A DNA stretch of 64,000 nucleotides from Beauveria sp. NWAFU-1 (taxonomy: Eukaryota; Ascomycota; Sordariomycetes; Hypocreales; Cordycipitaceae). Both the position numbers and the translations under genes were made by a program. The stretch covers positions 3,906,001-3,970,000 of the forward strand of contig JANBXD010000002.1 of the NCBI GenBank assembly GCA_024472245.1, in the 5' to 3' direction. The notes under the pieces were generated by a model. The model searched no databases. It was not told where the DNA came from and worked only from the letters and a program-made list of their open reading frames with translations. How positions within the stretch are numbered: position 1 is the stretch's first letter; the number at the start of each line of letters is the position of its first letter. Shown piece by piece: positions 47,612 through 58,489 of the stretch.

Positions 47612-49492
47612 ATGGCTGCCTGTCCTGCTCTGCCGACATCCGAGCCTACACAAGTAATATCCGCAGAGCCCCAGGCTTTGCTTCCCTCTTCATGTTCCTC
47701 TTCACCATTTTACTCCCAATGCTTCCCAATGAAGACTTGTACCATGCCAAGGAAATCCTATCCGGTTCTTTCTCTCAAAATACGGCCCAATTTCACAACC
47801 GGAGGTGACGTTTCACACCTATCTGTGTCTTATACCATCCCCAGATCCGCCCTGGCAGGCCCCAACCCTCACCTAAACTATACGACTTGGTTCGGCAAAT
47901 TTGCCGCCCATCCGTATTTAGAGTCCGACATATTTGCGACAGATAGTATCGGGCGCTTGCCATTCATATTCGTGGACGAAACAAGCACCCTACAACAATG
48001 GCGTCTCGGCAGAGATCCTGTCAGCGACTTGACCATGAAGATGGAGGTTCTCCCTCGCAAGGTTGAGATCCATACTGCTCCTGGCCCGAAGGTCGACTTG
48101 CGTTCCGATCAGGGAGGCCTCATTGGCACCGGTAGCTGGTTCTTGCCCCAGGTTGACCAAGGCGACTTTTATATCCATACTGTAGAATGGGATCTGTCCG
48201 AGGCACCCGCAGGGACACGCGCCATCTGGACTTTTGGAGAGGGACCGTATCGTATCGAGCATCTTGGCACCATCGATACCTTTGCACGCTCTGTTTTTAT
48301 GGTCGGCAATGTGCAAAGTTCCCCTGCAAGGCCGCAATTGCGCCCTTTGCCTGGTACCTGCGCTACCTACTGGTTTGGAGACTTACCGCCAATTCTTCAA
48401 CGCCTCAAAAGCTTCAACACAGATTTATACATGCCCATGGCAGAGTTCTTCCAGGGCGTGGATCGCTCATATCGTGTCTTTATTCGAACCTCTCTACGAG
48501 GCTGGGGCGGTTCTAGCTTTCTCGTCAGCTATCTCCTTGAATACAGCGACTCAATATTGGAGGCAGCGCAGGATGAAGTCATGAGCCTGCTTGCACATGA
48601 TATGATACACAGCTTCACGTCTTTAAGTAATGAGGACGATGGTGCAGAAAATACTTGGTATTACGAAGGTGCGCTCAATATTCAATTGCTTCCTTGTTGT
48701 GGAGGCTTTGGCTAACACCGTCCAGGCATCGCCGACTTTTACGCAACCTTTCTACCGTACCGCTTCGGCCTCGTCCCGCCGTCTTACGTGACTACGAGGG
48801 TCAACGGTAGCTTGTGCAGATACTACACCAACCCGGAAATTAACATTCCTATGAGCGATGCGCTGAAACAGCATTTCACATCCTGGTACGCGAAATGGAT
48901 ACCACATGATCGTGGATTTGTGTATCTCCTTTTAGTGGATGACCAATTACGGCGCCTGCCCGGTGAGCCGGATTCCAATGCCTTTGGTTTGTTCGACCGG
49001 ATAATTGTGGATCTCTCCGTGAGATGGAGGCGAGGCGAAAAGGTTCAGCAAAAAGATTGGCTTGCGAGCATCGGGTACTTTTTTCAAGGTAGAGTCGACT
49101 GTGCTGCGCAGCTACGGGCCGTCTTGACGGGCAAACCCAGCATCAACCTCGCAGGCCGGCGTGTGGGATCGATGAGGAATATGCTTCGCGAAACGAGACA
49201 GTACGTCCTTCAGTTTGGATACAGTAGACCGTCTGTGACGAGTCGTGTTGTCGAGGGCGTGGTGCCTGGGTCTCGCGCAGAGCTTGCTGGGCTACGAAAC
49301 GGCGATGTGATTTTAAGAACAGGGCCTACCACCGAGGCTGCGCAGGGTTCTCTCACAAAATACTTTGTGCTCGTTGAAAGGTATGGAGACGAGTTGACCG
49401 TCGAGTATTTTCCCCGAGGAGACCAAGAAGTGTCGTGTTGGCAGTTGGAAAGCTACAAAGAGGACTTTGTACCTGCGAGTTTTATACGTTAG
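47612..49492 (+). CDS. M61-type aminopeptidase homologue with PDZ domain and altered HExxH
   Basis: Two exons (47612-48668 and 48726-49492) join as G|GC across a 57-nt intron (GTGCGC...CTAAC...CAG), giving 607 residues. After about 55 low-complexity residues an M61-like N-terminal beta domain starts at LKIRPNF. The zinc site reads HDMIH at residues 329-333, followed 18 residues later by Glu352 in WYYEG. That is the gluzincin spacing HExxH-x18-E, but the catalytic glutamate is Asp330. Both histidines and the third ligand are kept, so zinc may still bind with reduced or altered catalysis. A PDZ-like domain lies at about 505-580 (PGSRAELAGLRNGDVI). Bacterial M61 enzymes are glycyl aminopeptidases. 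No clear signal peptide is seen. A second in-frame ATG at 47729 would remove the first 39 residues and is equally plausible. Confidence 0.85.
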
Positions 49493-50655
49493 GCCGATTT
49501 ACATGCTTGACCGATGAGAGATGAGTTGAGCCTGCGCACGAGTTTCTTATACCATGACATTCAAACTTGCTTTGTGTTCTTCATTCTTACTCAGGGACTT
49601 CACTCAAACCTTTGGAAATATCTTTGACCTTAGTCATCTTTCTAGCCCTTTGAGTCATGATTGTCCGCTGTTCTTGCAGTCAAACAGCGCCACGCTCGGA
49701 GTCAGCCTGTCGCCCGTCAAGCCGAGCACGAAGCCGCGCATGACCAAGTTGACAGGTCCGTAACGTTTGCAGCTTTGCCGCCCGGGGTTTGACTTTGTGG
49801 ACGGGCATGGGCGGCCTTTGGGTCAAGAAGCACCCAGTAGACTTGGGTCAGCTGGAGAGCAAGTCCCATCACCTTAGCAAAGTGTGTCTTGTGGTGAAGA
49901 AGATTAAGTGCATAGAAGCCGCGGTTGTGCCCCTGCTCACTGTCATAGTTGATGTTACACGGGGGCCGACAATTAGATCAGTCTTCACCTCCGGCGATGG
50001 CGACCATTTGCAAAATTTGGGAAAAGGAGAAGAAACAAACGTCGGAGTGGCTATTTGTGGCTTTCGGCAATGAAAAAGACGTCGTCGGGGAGTTGACGTG
50101 ATCAAACTTCTGGCAAAACACCGTGTAAGTACACTGTCTGTGTCTCGTTCATTCAAGTAGGATACTGACTTTTCGATAACCGTTGGCAGGCGTCGAAGCT
50201 TACTCGGATGGCGTATTGAGAGCACTTTTGTAAAATCCGTCGTACCGATTTATATCGGATTCGTCGCGCCCTTGGTTCGGGCTTCTGGCTCACGACATCG
50301 CGGCTCTACGGGGAATGCCGAACCCCCCGAAGAACTAACACAAATAGACTACTAATCTCTAAAGCTTGGGTGACACTCTACATTTGTCGAGAGAACAAGC
50401 CGCACACAACATACAAGATCAGCAACCCCATATTAATCAGCGAAAATGATACAAGATTCCTTTGAGATGGCTCTATCAAGGCAACAACGCGCTGGCGCCA
50501 TTTGTCGTCATCTTGTCTATTTGTAAGCATCGACCTACAGTACCACTCTGGTACACATATATGTATACCCAAGTTATCCTGTTTTACTCGATATACATTT
50601 ATTCGACTTGAGTTTCTTTCGTCTTTCCTTTCCGAGTAAAACTACCCCCATCACC
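49493..50655. other. Intergenic with a coding-like patch
   Basis: The first part should be the 3' end of the M61-type gene, and the last 150 bases the promoter and leader of the dehydrogenase. Between about 49670 and 50000 the minus strand reads like protein in pieces (for example VNLVMRGFVLGLTGDRLT), but frames break and no start or family is recognised. It may be a gene remnant. Confidence 0.4.
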
Positions 50656-51577
50656 ATGACCAAGCCTACATTCTACGCCATCGTCGTCGGCGTCGGCTCC
50701 GGCACCGGCGCCTCGGTCGCGCGGCTCTTCGCCAAGGGCTATCCCGTCGCGCTGCTCGCGCGCAAGGAGACGAGCTACGCGCCCGTTGTAGAAGCCATCA
50801 CCAAGGCGGGCGGCACCGCGATTGGCATCGCCACCGATGTGTCCGACGCCGCCGCCGTCGACGCCGCCTTTGCGCGCATCGCCCAGGAGTGGCCCGAGGG
50901 CAAGCTCGCCGCCGCCGTGTACAACGCCGAGGCGGGCTTCTCTTACAAGCCCTTTCTGGAGCTAACCCCCGAGGACCTCGATCGCGGTCTCAGCACCGGC
51001 GCGTACGTTTCTTCTGTTGTGGCCTCGCTTACGCTCGTAACTGGGCTTGGCTAGGTGCGGGGAGGGCAAAGGAAGAGAAATATTTGCTAATGATGGGGAA
51101 ACAGGAAGGGCCTCTTTTACTTTGCGCAAAAGACGATCCCGCAGCTGCTCGACGTCGTTGACGCCGGCCCCGCGCACCCGCCGACACTCATCGTCACGGG
51201 CGCCACGGCCGCGCTCCGCGGGTCCGTCCGGTTCGCGGCCTTTGCGGCGGGCAAATTTGCGCAGCGCGCCATTACGCAGTCCCTCGCGCGCGAGTTTGGC
51301 CCCCGCGGCGTGCACGTCGCCTATGCCATCATTGACGGCGGCATCGACACGCCTTGGGGCAAGGACCGCGTCGTCAACGGCGGCGTGGCCGATGGCAAGA
51401 TTAGCCCGGATGCTGTGCGTGTTCTGCTCAAACCCCCCCCCCTACTTCTTGTGCGAGACGGCACGCGACTAACACGAGAGCTTATAGATTGCCGAGAGTT
51501 ACTGGTACTTGCACACACAGCCTAGATCGGCATTTACACAGGAGATTGAGCTGCGTCCATTTGTGGAAAAGTTCTGA
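50656..51577 (+). CDS. Short-chain dehydrogenase/reductase
   Basis: Three exons (50656-51002, 51105-51414, 51488-51577) join in frame to give 248 residues, the normal length of a classical SDR. Introns of 102 and 73 nt have consensus ends (GTACGT, GTGCGT). The N terminus carries the nucleotide-binding glycine motif GVGSGTG in a Rossmann fold. Asp at the end of the TDVSD stretch fits the adenine-binding position. Where classical SDRs have Tyr-x3-Lys, this protein has Phe-x3-Lys (FAAGK), so the usual proton-donor hydroxyl is missing. The Asn-Ala-Gly motif is also altered (NAEAG). From memory, related fungal and bacterial SDRs that end in a similar IDGxIDTP segment share the Phe, so it may be a subfamily trait. 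Substrate unknown; probably a soluble NAD(P)-dependent protein. Strong GC bias at third codon positions. Confidence 0.88.
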
Positions 51578-51698
51578 TGGCATCTACTTAATGAACAAAT
51601 GATATACGATACACCATAATCAATGAGAATAAACAACAATTCATAGGAACAACGGGAGGGAACGGGCTACATGATCAAGAGCCGCAGCATGCACCTCT

Positions 51699-54600
51699 TT
51701 AAACTTCTGTCTCAACGTCTGGCTTGCGACCATCTAGCGCCGTTATGTTTTTCACTTTGCGCGCCAGAAACTTGACCTCGTCCTTGGCAAACTGTACGTT
51801 GCGCATCGGTCGCCACTGCATGAGCCCGCGCTGCTTGCGGTGCAGGTCGCGGCTGTTCGAGCGGTAATCCTTGATGGCCGAGAGCGGGCCGTGGCTCTTC
51901 TTGGACGCGTCACTCGCGCCCGTGGCGGCCGTCGTCGTAGTCTCAAACGACGCACGACCGTCAGCAGTATCAACGAGGCTGCTTCCTGGTGTCGCGGCGG
52001 GCTGCAGATCCGCCGGTCCCGCTGCCGACTGGCTAGTGATGGGAAGGGAGCTACCGCTAGTATCCTCCTCGCTATCCGCATCGTCATTGGCTTCTTCATA
52101 ATCGTCTTTGTCGTCATCACCATCCCCATCGCCGTGCTTCTTGCCTGCCATGGCCTGCGAAGGGTCTTCACCAAAGGCACTGGACCAGTCAGTGCCATCC
52201 TTGGCTAGCCATCTCTTGCGCTCTTGTTCGTTGGCTTGTGCCAGAACATCGCGTCCCTGCGTCAAAGAGTTTTCATGAAGCTCCTGGGTCAATGGTGGCA
52301 CCTCTGTCTTGACTTCCTTCTCACGAACACCCTCGGCATAGCAAGCCTCCCAGGTTTCGATTGTCTCGCGTGAGTCATTGTCGCTGACGAAGCGGATGTG
52401 GTCAGAGTCTGTGCCGGGCGAAAAGCGGCCTCGGAATCTGAGGCGGCCGATTTCTTCAATGTCAAGATCGGGCACTTGTCTGAAATTCTCCTCAGTGATG
52501 TAATTTTGCGAGAGACGCAGGGGGTTATTGCATTTCCAGAGCGGCACATCAAACTCTTGCTCAGTGCAGTCTGTGAGATCCTTCAGCCAAATGGCAGCAA
52601 ATGCATCCGAGTGCCTTTTGCCGACGGGGTTGAATTCGAGAAAGACAGGCGCCCTGTATCGGTGGCGGACTGGAAGGCGTATCTTCTGGCTGTGGCCATT
52701 GCCACTCACGTCGAATGTCAAGCCATCGCCCTCTCTCGTCGAGCATGAGCGTCGAACGCTGGCAGTCGAGCCACCAGTACGTAAGCGCAACTTGGCTTTG
52801 GACGCTGGCGCCCAGCCCACAGCCTCGATTTTGTCGGATGTGAACTCAAAAGTACCAATCTCCCAGCCCATTTCCGGCGGCGGCAGGCGCAGCTCCACAG
52901 ACTTGAACAATAGTGAGATACGAGCGCGGCCAAAGCCAATGCCGCCGTCCAGAGGGTACCATCGCGTGACTTCGCTGCTCGTTTGAAGAATGTCCGATAC
53001 TTTGAGCGGAATGACACCAATGAGCGGATCATGTTGTCGGTGACGGGCATCGCGGACCGCAACGGTGACGATTGAGGAGCGCCAGTCACGAATGAATTTC
53101 TCGGTGCCTGCGTTGAAGATGGGCTGCGAAGAGACAACCTTAGTCCGGGTTTTGTAGGCCAAATCGTCGTTGATAAGAATGGTGCAGTAGGAGCTGGGGA
53201 GCTTCTTGCTTTCAGCCTCCTTCACTTCACCGGCCTCAGGGCGAGCTGGTTCATACTCCTTGCCCTTGCGATTGCCGTCTGAGCCACGAATGTTGGCCAG
53301 TTCGAGGCCAACGATTTGGTGCACAACGACACTCAAGATACCAGAGGGCCAGAGCGGGTCAGGTGGTGTGTGCAGAGCTGCTTCGTTTTCGGCTGTTTGA
53401 GGCACAGCATTTTGGCGCTCGGCGGGTTCGGGCTTATTCTTGATCTCATCAGGCAGGTTGGGGTTCTTCTCATCAGTTCGCAGAGCCTTACGGAAGAGTG
53501 TCTTGCCAAAGAAGCCAACTTCCCAGTGTAACTCGCCCGGCATGCTGCTGTCCGCATGCATTCCCTTGAGCTTGGAAACTTGCGGGAAGATCTTTCCGGG
53601 GTGTTGAATGAGCTCTAGAATGCTAAGCTCGACCTTGCCCACAACATCGTCGGCTGAGGATCGATCACTGTCCCAAAGTTCCACTGAGAGTTGCTCGTCT
53701 GCTTGAATAATGTCGGGCGTAACCAAAAGGCCACAACTTTCGCCAAAGTACGGGTTCAGATCATCCTGAATGACGCGGGTGCAGAATTGCGGTTTGGAAA
53801 ACTTGCTCCAGCTGATGGTAATGTACGGGTCTGAGCCACCACCCTTGCTACCACGCTGATCCTGCTTGCTAAGATCAACTGCTTTGTTGATACGGATATA
53901 CAGGACACCCATGGCCATGGTATCCTTCTTGATGTCATCGCCCGTAAGCATGCTGCTAACATCGAGGGTCAAGCTCTTCGGTGCGACATACATGGATGCC
54001 GCTGCCGAGATTGCCCAGTTGACAAAGTTGGAAATGAGGGGCAGGTTGAGAATGTTGACACCCTTTTGGATCATTGGAGTACATCCGGCTTGGACGTTGG
54101 GGACGCCCATGAGAGTGACAGTCATGGTCTTGAGGAATGGCGGGTCCGGTGTAAGCTGTAGTCGTAGGCGAGCAGTGGCCACCAGGCCTTGCAGCTCAAC
54201 CCAGACAGGCAGAGGAACACCAAAGAGCCCACGAATACCCAGATAGAAGACAAGCTGCATGCCCATGTTGCGAGCCTTGGAGGCGACGTCTTCGCCAGAG
54301 GGCTTTGCGTGGTAAGCAACAGAGACCTCCATGTTGTAAAACTCGCCGGCTTGCTCCATGGCAGCCATTTCGTTGGGGTCCATGGTCTTTTCATTTTGCT
54401 TTCGTATGTCGTCCTTGATATCCTTGACATGCGAATCTGGGAGAGCTCGCATGTTCAAAATGCGAAGCGGGTTGCTGCCCTGATGAATATCGGCAACGCG
54501 AATGTTTTCGATGATGCCGGGGACGGAAGCTGCCATGACATCTTCTAGACTACATAGCTGTTAGGTCTTATCCGTGTCCCATGACAAGAAGATGTGTCTG

Positions 54601-55488
54601 TCTCTGGAAATAAACTTACGTGTCACCAACAGCAGCAAAGACCTCGGGATTAATAAGCCCCCAAATGATGCCGATGGCGGTGTTCAACCACTCCACTGAT
54701 TCGGGAATGAGATTTACCTTGGCCGTCTCGCCACGCTCTTTTTCGCTGGACCACTCAACATCACGGCCCTGGCGAATGAGCTCCTTGCACCAGAGAAAGA
54801 CACCAGACGCGACGCAGAAGCCGAGAGGAATCAGTCCAAGAAGCTTGCCACCGAAAAACTTGCCGACAAAGACGATGGCTACTAGGATGCCAATGCACAG
54901 CCCATTGGCGCGTTTCTCGAGGCTCTCATACATGGGCTCGTAGCTGACGGACGGGGTTTTATAGAAGAGGACCGACGTCTTTTCGCTGCGAATTGGCACG
55001 TCGGAAGTAGTTCCCTCTTGCACAGGGTCGGGTGGTGCAGAAATATCCATTGTTTCGCGGTATTCCTCGCGAGACATGTCCATGGGTTTGGGGACGGTTG
55101 TGTCTTTGCCGAGATTTTCGTTTGGAATTGACATCTACAAGGATAAGGTTAGCGGGCTGTCTCGTGGCCAGTATTCTGATGAGTTGGCAGTTACCTGAGG
55201 GTCTTCTGCAGCCTTTTGAAAGTCCAGTTTGGCGTCGCGAATCTGCACGTCCTTGCCAGTGACAGGATCACGCACCCAGCGAGCGTCCTTGCGCTCGTCC
55301 TTTTCGTCGTGCTGCTGGTGGGCTTGGACTTCTCCGTGCTTCTCATTGCTCTTCAGATTACCATCAATCTCGGCGTCCCGCTGTTGCTTCTCGCGGTCGA
55401 GCTGAGCCATGAACTCCTGGATATTGGGGACGCGGTTGCGGCCAGAGTAGTGCTGGCCCGAAGGCACAACATGATTCTGGTTATTCAT
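51699..55488 (-). CDS. Tricalbin-like SMP and C2 protein (Mug190 type)
   Basis: Three exons (55488-55195, 55134-54620, 54549-51699) give 1219 residues. Residues 1-170 are polar and charged. A hydrophobic stretch at about 175-213 can form a hairpin in the ER membrane. An SMP-type lipid-transfer domain follows from about 245 to 465. Two C2 domains lie at about 482-590 and 665-800; the first has a KQDQRGSKGGGSDPYI loop and a WDSD pair, so it may bind calcium. The last 300 residues are acidic then basic and Ser-rich. Membrane hairpin, SMP, then C2 domains is the plan of tricalbins and extended synaptotagmins, which tether ER to plasma membrane and move lipid. Fission yeast Mug190 is the closest named protein I recall. 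An in-frame ATG opens exon 2, so a shorter form is possible, but exon 1 codes a normal charged N terminus and joins at a consensus intron. Confidence 0.9.
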
Positions 55489-57374
55489 AGTGAGAGATGC
55501 CGCGGATTTGATGCAGAGAAATATAATGTTGTAAATCGATACTCAAAGGTCAATTTTTTTCTCTCCGCAATGTTTCTCTTTAGAATATTGCGTGCATTGG
55601 ACCAGCAAAGCGGCAGCGGTGTTCGTTCGCAGGTAGTGTAGCTCGCGTCAGTATGAGGAATTGCTTGACCAGCAGCAACCAGACCTCGACTACAGCGAAG
55701 AGGTTAAGAAGAAACGAAGAAGGGAATCAGAAGATGCAAAAAGGAGAAGAAGCCCTCCAAAATACACAAGGGCTTGTTGTAAACGTCGCTGCCTTGGCTG
55801 GGACAGCTCAAGCTGGCTTGTACCATATCCATGACGTATTCACAGTGGTACCACAGCCGCTAAAAACGGCAATCCGCATGTTTATCGTAGGCGGGGTATA
55901 GCTGAAATTTAAGGTGTGCATTTGAATTTCTGCACTGAACTTGAATTACGGATACCTGTATTTAAATTTAGCTAGTCAATCATGATTAGACTTTATTAAC
56001 CCCCGTGCGCTAACACTCGCGCCGCCAAGGTACCACGCGCTCGACACCATCGCAAGGGCAACATCAGCACAATCGTAGAGACAGCATCGGCCCGTCATTG
56101 GCCGCCATAGAGGTCACCTAGGGTTGCCTGCGAGTGCGGGCGTCAGTGTTTAGGAAAAAGTGATGGCGAAAACCAAAGAGTGTGCAAGTATCTGTCACAC
56201 AGAGTAGGGGCAGACAGTGGCTAGCTTGACTTCTTTTTTCCAAGGTCGTCCGAGTGAGTGTTGGCCGCTAGTCCTTTTTAGGGTTGGCGCTCAACAGCCA
56301 GCTACTGGTACCGGGACACAGCCACTGACGGCACCAGAGCGCCGCCACTTGAGGCCGATCAACCATTTTCAAGCTGCTCTCGAGTCCCGAGTCCTGACAA
56401 CGTGTGAACCGCCCGACAAGGTAGCGAGCATCTATTATTCAGGTACCAATCCGCTTTCCTCATTTTGAGACGTTTATTGCTGTGCCATGTGTTGCCAAGA
56501 TACACCAAAACCATGCTCTATGGGCAGTGGCTAGATGCATTCGCAACCATCTCCGGCGTCGGGAGCATCTCTCCACCCGCAGCCTTGTAATAGATCTGAT
56601 AATCGACTATTAAAGTACTAGATCTAGGTATAGGAAAATAATATCAAGCTACTCGAACTTCACTACTGGGATCTCTGGCTCAGTCACATGCTCCATTCGC
56701 CAAAGACAAGTGTTGCTTTGAATTAGAGTTACAGAGTCTGCCAGCCTTACCCATGACTACAACTGTCGCCCTTTCGGCTCCGACTTGCGTACCTGCATGT
56801 GGACGACGCAAACTGGAGCATTATCTAGCTTATCAATATAAAGCTAAAAAAGGACGAAAAAAGTATCAAGACTCTATACACGTGCTTATAGCTACGGATT
56901 CGCAGGTTGTGGAGTGTATTATTAGTGGTTATGGACGTATCGCACATCTGCCGTGACAGGGTTGCAGGTGACTGTTGAAAGAGAGAGTCAGCAGGGTACG
57001 TGCGGCATACAGAGTGAAGAGAAAGGCAAGCACGTGGGAAAATAAATGTTCAGGTAAAACAATGAATATCAACAACCTAGGTGCTGATTTTGACCAAGAG
57101 ATGGTGTAGACAGTGGTCCTGGTGGCCCTATTGCCTGGAAGCCAACAACAATTGCCTTATGAACGACTGTCAAAAGAGGCCTTGATGAGGATAAAGAGTC
57201 GATAGATTCCCTCGCTTTGTATTCATCGCATCTTCAAAACACCGTCCTGCGGCTCATACCAGCCTCTTATAACAATAGGTATCTCTTACACGCTCCCTCT
57301 TGGGCCACCAGGCCGCCATGACCCAACCATCTAACCATGATCACGAGGAGCACTTGAGCCAAACCCGCAACCTC
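55489..57374. other. Intergenic, partly AT-rich
   Basis: The left 200 bases should be the promoter of the tricalbin-like gene. The middle (55900-57000) is AT-richer and holds a possible transposase fragment, listed separately. The right end (about 57230-57374) looks like a promoter and leader for the broken phospholipase gene. Confidence 0.45.
56753..56956 (+). mobile_element. Possible fragment of an IS4/IS5 or Harbinger-type DDE transposase
   Basis: A short open frame of 67 codons contains YKAKKGRKKYQDSIHVLIA followed by a D-x-Q-V-x-E stretch and GYGRIAHL. This resembles the block before the second catalytic Asp in IS5/Harbinger-like transposases, in which a YxxKKxxHxxKxQ segment is followed by hydrophobic strands and GRxHD. 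Here the final His-Asp pair is not kept. The surrounding DNA is AT-rich and no terminal repeats are seen. Read as a scrap, not a working element; the match is weak and from memory. Confidence 0.25.
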
Positions 57375-57917
57375 ATGAAGTTTTCTGTTCTCCTCGGCAC
57401 AGCCATGGCCGTCGCCGCCGCCAGCGGCATGACCCTCCTCCACCACCGACTCGCCCGACTCGCCCGCCCACCTCGCGCGCGCTGTGCTCGACAGCCACAT
57501 CATGACGTGCAGCGAGCCCGCCACGGACAAGCTCATTTCTAAGCGTCAATATCGATGTTCCAAAACGCGTTCGATGCCGAGAATCCGAGCATGTGCGTAT
57601 GGACCGGGTTGGACAGTTGTTCGTGGCGGCCGCACCGCTTCAACTTTCCCCTAAGCTGCGAGCGCCTCAACTTTGGCTACCGCAATACCAAGCTGTATGG
57701 GCGCTTCACAAGCTCCATGAAGACGCGCATCGATGACAACTTTGAAGAGGACCTGTACGAGTACTTCGCGCGGTTTTCCAGCAGCGCCAAGGGCGTCGAG
57801 GGCCGCGACATGGCCGACTGGTACGTCTTCTTGAGGCGCCGTCTTCGCTGGGCCGGCAACCTGGTCGGTCTTGGGGAGGATGCGCATGACAGATTTAAAA
57901 AAGTTGTTGGAAGTTGA
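57375..57917 (+). pseudogene. Broken secreted phospholipase A2-like gene
   Basis: An ATG at 57375 opens a clear signal peptide (MKFSVLLGTAMAVAAA). From about 57442 the family-like reading moves to the +1 frame, where the ATDKL block typical of fungal secreted phospholipase A2 is seen; it returns to the first frame near 57540. In that first frame a TAA stands at 57540-57542. From about 57550 to 57917 the phospholipase core is readable, with the DSCS and SCER cysteines and the FGYRN helix. The catalytic His-Asp pair before FGYRN is replaced by Leu-Asn. No donor site in the first break could serve as an intron, so I read two compensating frameshifts plus loss of the active-site pair. Working family members hydrolyse phospholipids outside the cell. 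An in-frame ATG 57 bases upstream exists. The promoter side still looks normal, so it may still be transcribed. Confidence 0.6.
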
Positions 57918-58117
57918 TCTGCTGGATGTTGAGGTTGATGCTGATATTGAGGGCCAGAAGATTCCCGAGATTGAGGAGCATGGTAAAAATGTTAGCGACC
58001 TCGATGCATGGTTCGGTTTGACCAGGTGTTACATGAAAAGACATGAAGAATGACTCTTCTGTTGCTGAACTATTATATTGAGGAATCATAGTGAGACTAT
58101 GAATATGTCATACATCT

Positions 58118-58489
58118 TTAGTTTCTTCGTATTGGCCATTGCATGAGCAGGTCGTCTCGGTCACGATAACATGGAGGGAATGAAGTACAAATTCGATCCT
58201 CGGTTCCCAGGTCTAGCTGAAAAGTTCTGGTTGCTGTATGGCCGTGATACGTGTAGAACGAAGCAGCTTTTCGGTCTGCCTCGATGTAGATGGGCACACG
58301 GGTCTCATCTGCCAACTGCGCGGCCCATTGCATGTCAATAGCGTGGGAGACGGCATGTCCATTGGCAATGCAGTGTACGCAAACTCGTGCATACGACGAG
58401 AAGAGGTTGCGCAAGCCGCACCAACAACACCAGACGGCAAGGTACGTGGAGACGGATCTGCCGGCGGAAGGATCTATTGGTTGTTCCAT
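58118..58489 (-). pseudogene. Fragment of a GNAT-family acetyltransferase
   Basis: The minus-strand frame contains a stretch like the C-terminal half of GNAT N-acetyltransferases: a VH-x-NGHAVSHAIDMQW helix, then AQLADETRVPIYIEAD, and ASFYTYHGH. In working members the helix start reads Q/RxxGxG/A and binds acetyl-CoA; here the glycines are mostly lost (NGHAVSHA). The N-terminal half of the fold is missing upstream, and no intron arrangement restores it. It lies next to the broken phospholipase gene, in a stretch that seems to be decaying. It could instead be a short, fast-evolving gene; the open frame itself is intact over 123 codons. Confidence 0.4.
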
